Positions 63,819 to 64,000 of a stretch of DNA of 64,000 nt are shown here, piece by piece. Location of the stretch: assembly GCF_014621695.1 (NCBI RefSeq), contig NZ_CP061281.1, forward strand, positions 6,014,001 to 6,078,000, given 5' to 3'. A model generated the notes under the pieces. That model was not told the DNA's origin and ran no database searches. It was given only the letters and a program-made list of their open reading frames with translations. Each line of letters starts with the position of its first letter. Position 1 is the first letter of the stretch. Both the position numbers and the translations under genes were made by a program. This stretch comes from Streptomyces xanthii (GTDB lineage Bacteria > Actinomycetota > Actinomycetes > Streptomycetales > Streptomycetaceae).

Positions 63819-64000
63819 ATGGCACGTTTCAACCGCAAGTCCGTACAGGCCGCGCTCCGTTCCCCGGTGCGCACCACCGGCCGCGTCCTGCGCACCCACG
63901 AGGGCGGCCGGGGCGCCGAGCGCGACGAGCGCTCCGAACTCTTTCTGCTCTCGGTCGCCAACTTCGTGTCGCAGCAGACCTTCTACGAGGACGGCGCGGC
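63819..64000 (+). CDS. rsr: TROVE-domain protein (Ro60/Rsr orthologue), N-terminal fragment
   Basis: The first 60 codons from the ATG at 63819 (GGGGGAA 7 bp upstream); it runs off the right edge. The reading MARFNRKSVQAALRSPV, then the THEGG segment, the DERSELFLLSVANFVSQQ segment and TFYEDGA, fits the TROVE family start, where THEGG and the ELFLLAVANF segment are typical. Ro60 proteins are ring-shaped RNA chaperones that bind Y RNAs and, in bacteria, tether PNPase for RNA decay. The directly preceding Y-like RNAs strongly support the call. GAATTC-GGGG-GAATTC (63801-63816) is a palindrome over the ribosome site. Confidence 0.85.
   Translation, partial: MARFNRKSVQAALRSPVRTTGRVLRTHEGGRGAERDERSELFLLSVANFVSQQTFYEDGA

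Overview
The window is a contiguous piece of a Streptomyces chromosome. Composition is very high in G+C with strong GC at third codon positions. Gene order is the conserved Streptomyces core: uvrA ... uvrC-rapZ-yvcK-whiA, gap-pgk-tpiA-secG-(RbpA-family gene)-pgi, then pgl-opcA-zwf-tal-tkt opposite ctaB, ctaA, a drug-type ABC exporter, and sufR-B-D-C-S-U with dapD downstream. Frequent GTG starts, ATGA/GTGA translational coupling, Tat signals, and whiA, a sporulation regulator, all fit the genus. The species cannot be read from the sequence.

Layout. 1-3400 (minus strand): end of an amino-acid ABC uptake operon, a metallo-beta-lactamase-fold hydrolase and a mycothiol-dependent isomerase-family protein. 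3688-6726: uvrA. 6913-18524: a fructan/sucrose utilisation locus between uvrA and uvrC. It holds a PfkB kinase, a LacY/CscB-type sugar symporter, an intracellular GH32, an ABC sugar importer without its own ATPase, a secreted levanase-like GH32 and a LacI regulator. Four near-identical 15-bp operators sit in the two divergent promoter regions and tie the transport and hydrolase genes together; a Tat/lipoprotein Rieske protein sits among them. 18612-23702: uvrC-rapZ-yvcK-whiA. 24424-30312: glycolytic cluster plus secG and an RbpA-family gene. 30933-37538: oxidative and non-oxidative pentose phosphate operon read on the minus strand. 37917-45024: heme A biosynthesis (ctaB, ctaA) with accessory genes between, and an ABC-2 exporter. 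45167-52738: an AAC(3)-family gene and the SUF iron-sulfur operon. 52837-53759: an SMR efflux pump and its TetR regulator with twin operators. 53815-57694: dapD, a sigma/anti-sigma-like pair and a dapA paralogue. 57887-63450: a secreted endonuclease-type protein, a large acidic protein of unknown function and a PhoX phosphatase.

The right edge holds the most unusual material. Downstream of phoX lie two tandem structured RNAs, at 63531-63601 and 63615-63762. They share the same 5' and 3' strand sequences, and the second contains a complete T-arm and D-arm in reversed, circularly permuted order. They stand immediately upstream of the start of a TROVE-domain (Ro60/Rsr) gene that runs off the window. 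This is a bacterial Ro-Y RNA locus: a full-length, tRNA-mimicking Y RNA preceded by a minimal Y-like RNA that lacks the tRNA-like module.

Working logic: imported sucrose and fructo-oligosaccharides enter glycolysis as fructose-6-phosphate through the fructokinase, and the central carbon genes that process it are encoded a few kilobases away. Redox (zwf/opcA), respiratory (ctaA/ctaB) and Fe-S assembly (suf) functions follow. No insertion sequence, CRISPR array, rRNA or conventional tRNA gene was seen.
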